From NCBI GenBank assembly GCA_003023745.1, contig PXYV01000028.1:1-45357 (forward strand): 45,357 nucleotides of DNA, in the 5' to 3' direction. Made by a program: the position numbers and the translations under genes. The DNA is from Sulfobacillus acidophilus (GTDB taxonomy: Bacteria > Bacillota > Sulfobacillia > Sulfobacillales > Sulfobacillaceae). Shown here in pieces: positions 43,071-45,357 of the stretch (its first letter is position 1; every line of letters begins with the position of its first letter). The notes under the pieces are model-generated. The model did no database searches. It saw only the letters and a program-made list of their open reading frames with translations, and was not told the DNA's origin.

Positions 43071-43649
43071 ATGCTGACACGTTGCCCTTGGGCCGAGACT
43101 CATCCCCTATTGCAAGCATATCACGATGTCGAATGGGGGGTTAGAACGGATGATCGCTATCGCTTGTTCGAATTTTTAGTGTTAGAAGGGGCTCAGGCCG
43201 GTCTATCTTGGATCACTGTGCTCAAGCGGCGAACAGCCTATCGCCAAGCATGGGCGGATTTTCGCCCCGAGGTCGTGGCGACCTGGAATGAGGACCGAGT
43301 CACGGACCTGTTACATGAACCTGGACTCATTAAAAATCAAGCGAAGATCCGAAGCGTACTCATCAATGCGCGGGCATTTCTCTGTGTGGAAGAGGAGTTT
43401 GGGAGTTTCAAGCGGTATTTGACGCACTTGGTTGGCACCGACGCTATTGTGCATCACTACCACAGCTCTACGGAAATTCCGGCCTACGACCAAACGGCGA
43501 CACAGTTAAGCCGCGACTTGCATCAGCGCGGATTTCAGTTCGTGGGACCGACCATTTGCTACAGCTACCTGCAAGCGGTAGGTGTCATGATGGATCATCT
43601 TGTGGGCTGCTTTCGCTACGATGAATTGGCGCAGGCGTCAGTCAATTAG
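43071..43649 (+). CDS. tag: DNA-3-methyladenine glycosylase I
   Basis: A 192-residue Tag-family base-excision enzyme removing 3-methyladenine. The Zn-binding set is conserved, each one position beyond the E. coli numbers: C5, H18, H176 and C180. The catalytic-pocket E39 and YHDVEWG, LEGAQAGLSW and YSYLQAVGVMMDH blocks are present. GGGAGG lies six bases before the ATG. Its stop overlaps that of dppA by four bases (TTAG). Confidence 0.95.
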   Translation: MLTRCPWAETHPLLQAYHDVEWGVRTDDRYRLFEFLVLEGAQAGLSWITVLKRRTAYRQAWADFRPEVVATWNEDRVTDLLHEPGLIKNQAKIRSVLINARAFLCVEEEFGSFKRYLTHLVGTDAIVHHYHSSTEIPAYDQTATQLSRDLHQRGFQFVGPTICYSYLQAVGVMMDHLVGCFRYDELAQASVN

Positions 43650-44464
43650 TTGTCGCCGGTGGAGGCAAGCCGCAGAGCACTGAGCGCCCAGCGCCAGGCC
43701 TCAATAATATTGGCACCGCTGACCTCAACCGTACGTGCGTCGATGCGCGTGACCACAGGCATGAGGCAGGCCACTTCCGCATAAAAACTGCGGGTAAATT
43801 CAAGCTCAAAGGTGACGGGTTGGGGCGGCGCAGCCGCGAGGGGTTGTGCGCCTCGGACCACCTTTTCTGCGCACCGCTGAATACTATCCAAAACCTGAGC
43901 ACGCGGCAAGGAACGCGCTGCCCGATGGTCGATGCCATATTTGACGATGACGGTCTCCACGCCGGGCAGCCGCTCTTGCACCTGCGCAGCAATTTTGTCA
44001 TCCCCGCTCACCATCAGGAGCGGAACACCATAGTATGCGAGAATCTCCGCATTGATCTCGGCTTCGCTCACGGGCCGTCCATTCATAAACCAATTATGGA
44101 CTTGAACGCTGGAGATGGTGTGATCCAGCACGGCGGCCTGGGACCCGGCGCGCGCATGATAACCGATAAAGAGCGCACCGTGTGCTCCCCGGCATCCCTC
44201 GACCATTGTCAGTACTTTGTTGTGGCCCGAGATCAGTTCCGCTCGCGGATCCAGTGCCTCATAGAGCAAATTGCGCATTTGGCCGTGAGAATCATTGACC
44301 ACCACGCTAGTGGCTCCCCCGGCAAACGCTCCAGTGATGGCGGCATTGGCCTCTTCCGTCATCAAGTGGCGAAACCGGTCGTAATCCTGCTGTCCCGGCA
44401 GGATTTCTAGGCGCCCAGTCACGCCGGCAATGCCTTCCATGTCGACAGAAATTAAAATACGCAT
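43646..44464 (-). CDS. dppA: M55-family D-aminopeptidase DppA
   Basis: A 272-residue decameric zinc peptidase of family M55. In Bacillus, DppA releases D-alanine from D-Ala-D-Ala peptides and is linked to adaptation to nutrient deficiency. The metal ligands D8 and E10 (VDMEG), H60 (NDSHG) and H103 (GYHARAG), with an E at about 134-136, agree with the B. subtilis set D8/E10/H60/H104/E133. AAAGGA lies upstream of the ATG. In Bacillus dppA heads the dpp importer operon; here the importer is 33 kb away. Confidence 0.95.
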   Translation of the reverse strand: MRILISVDMEGIAGVTGRLEILPGQQDYDRFRHLMTEEANAAITGAFAGGATSVVVNDSHGQMRNLLYEALDPRAELISGHNKVLTMVEGCRGAHGALFIGYHARAGSQAAVLDHTISSVQVHNWFMNGRPVSEAEINAEILAYYGVPLLMVSGDDKIAAQVQERLPGVETVIVKYGIDHRAARSLPRAQVLDSIQRCAEKVVRGAQPLAAAPPQPVTFELEFTRSFYAEVACLMPVVTRIDARTVEVSGANIIEAWRWALSALRLASTGDN

Positions 44465-44697
44465 GTCAACAGTCCTTTCTTAGCTAGTTCTTAAGAGCCT
44501 AAGTATGCGGCGATCTCCCTAACGGCCGACGTCTTGCTAAAATTCTCGCATAGTTTGGACTAGAGGGCTAGTTCCGCCCGTTAAGGGTTCACACCCATGC
44601 AGCGACTGTCGATTTTTCGCCGGGCGCACGCCATGAAGGCCATTGCCGGTGACAGGCTCGGCGATTCGGCCAAGAGCGTAGAATAGAAGCTAAAGAA

Positions 44698-44895
44698 ATG
44701 GGGGTCAGAACCGTGGCGGACTATCGTGGTCGGGATATTCAGTTTTGCGCGACCTGTGTCTGGATTCAGCATGAAAAGCCGCATGTGTTCGTTTGCTCGC
44801 GGTTGGGATACGAAACCAAACCGCGCTATAAGTTCCGATGCTGGACGCCTCGCCCGCAATATCGCACGTCCGTGCAAGACGAAAACCATTCGTGA
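44698..44895 (+). CDS. Small cysteine-rich, probably metal-binding protein
   Basis: 65 residues with C17-x2-C20, C33 and C48 in the pattern FCATCVW...FVCSRLG...FRCW, which suits one zinc or iron site. The start is ATG 44698 or GTG 44713 (GGGGGTC upstream of the latter). I do not recognise a family; the ordered cysteines and aromatic residues suggest a real protein rather than a chance frame. It is surrounded by gene-poor DNA. Confidence 0.5.
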   Translation: MGVRTVADYRGRDIQFCATCVWIQHEKPHVFVCSRLGYETKPRYKFRCWTPRPQYRTSVQDENHS

Positions 44896-45357
44896 CACTA
44901 TGACGAGATCGATCTACATAAGACCTACGGGCGATCCCGACGAACCGGGGCCTTCGGGTCCTTGAACCGTTCGTTCGCCGCATCCTTTTGACGTTTGAGC
45001 TGGCGGACACGATACAGTTGGCCTGGCGAAACTTCAGGAGACGGCCGTTAACGGGTCCGACCGTCAAAGGCCGGTTAGTTTTCGTGTACGGTCGAGCATT
45101 TGCATAACGTTAGGGCGCGGTGGAAAAAGTTCGCCTTGCGACCGCAAGAGGACCAACGCTAAGGCCGTTCATCGCGATCCGACCTCACGATCGGAAGGCG
45201 TGCGCTGGGTTGTTCGTAAACGTACCCGCTGCACGACGACCGATCCAAGGCGGCTATGAGGCCCATACGCGCTAACCTAAGCCTGACGCATCGCATTGAA
45301 GTAAGCGTTTACGAGGGCGCTCCAGAAGCGGCGTTGTCCATGCACGCGAATCCAGGC
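44896..45357. other. Unassigned DNA at the window end
   Basis: About 460 bases with no credible ORF, tRNA or repeat that I can recognise. Short frames are broken by stops on both strands. It may be decayed accessory DNA or the regulatory region of a gene beyond the window. Confidence 0.4.

Noticed and set aside
44581-44898. Minus-strand ORF opposite the cysteine-rich small gene
   Set aside because: No ribosome site or domain; its codons mirror the plus-strand frame that has ordered cysteines.
1-45357. CRISPR arrays, prophage or intact insertion sequence
   Set aside because: No regularly spaced repeats, no phage genes, no transposase and no terminal repeats with target duplications were recognised.

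Overview
The window reads as chromosome of a spore-forming, monoderm Firmicute of moderately high GC (about 55% by eye). The evidence is spoIVA, an alpha/beta-type SASP, DapA, a two-domain Der GTPase, a DppA-type D-aminopeptidase, strong AGGAGG ribosome sites and frequent GTG/TTG starts. Gene content suits a Sulfobacillus-like or related acidophilic/thermophilic Clostridia-grade lineage. That placement is inference from style and content, not from a search.

Layout: (1) 1-5.4 kb holds a membrane protein, der with its own promoter, a YceI-family gene, a GNAT acetyltransferase and spoIVA. (2) 5.4-10.7 kb, minus strand, holds an oligopeptide/dipeptide-type ABC importer with two family-5 binding proteins and two permeases but no ATPase genes. 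(3) 10.9-12 kb holds tRNA-Pro(GGG), its terminator and a CorA-type metal channel. (4) 12.4-15.1 kb holds a small ORF, then a class III aminotransferase, an SRPBCC protein and an FAA-hydrolase-family enzyme. (5) 15.2-21.8 kb is a SAM by-product salvage cluster: speH from a clear sigma-A promoter, ndk, a phosphoesterase, an mtnP-like phosphorylase, an ahcY-like hydrolase, mtaD, a hotdog thioesterase and a PHP-domain protein. (6) 22-26.4 kb holds dinG, surE, a SASP and a small membrane protein. (7) 26.4-30.3 kb holds a PG-binding/LysM protein with a degenerate deacetylase-like domain, pepC and a GalT-like gene. (8) 30.4-33.6 kb holds dapA behind an operator-like palindrome, a putative leader ORF and a nested hairpin, then a GGDEF-EAL protein with a degenerate GGDEF motif. 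(9) 33.7-38.4 kb holds a small protein, zwf, a beta-hydroxyacid dehydrogenase, a tiny membrane protein and an ABC1/UbiB kinase. (10) 38.4-45.4 kb is looser accessory DNA: an L,D-transpeptidase, a secreted repeat protein, a multiply broken TPR/ATP-grasp pseudogene, Nudix, tag, dppA, a cysteine-rich small protein and unassigned DNA.

The most interesting functional reading is the salvage cluster. The phosphorylase carries residues typical of 6-oxopurine PNPs (E168, N210) in place of the adenine-recognising residues of MTA phosphorylase. It sits beside an MTA/SAH deaminase and an AhcY of the archaeal/thermophile type. Together they could recycle MTA and SAH through inosine-type intermediates (methylthioinosine and S-inosylhomocysteine) rather than by direct cleavage of the adenosine compounds. 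Other points of note are the dapA leader, the GGAEF cyclase domain, the pseudo-deacetylase and the decayed TPR/ATP-grasp gene. No CRISPR array, intact insertion sequence, prophage or rRNA was seen.
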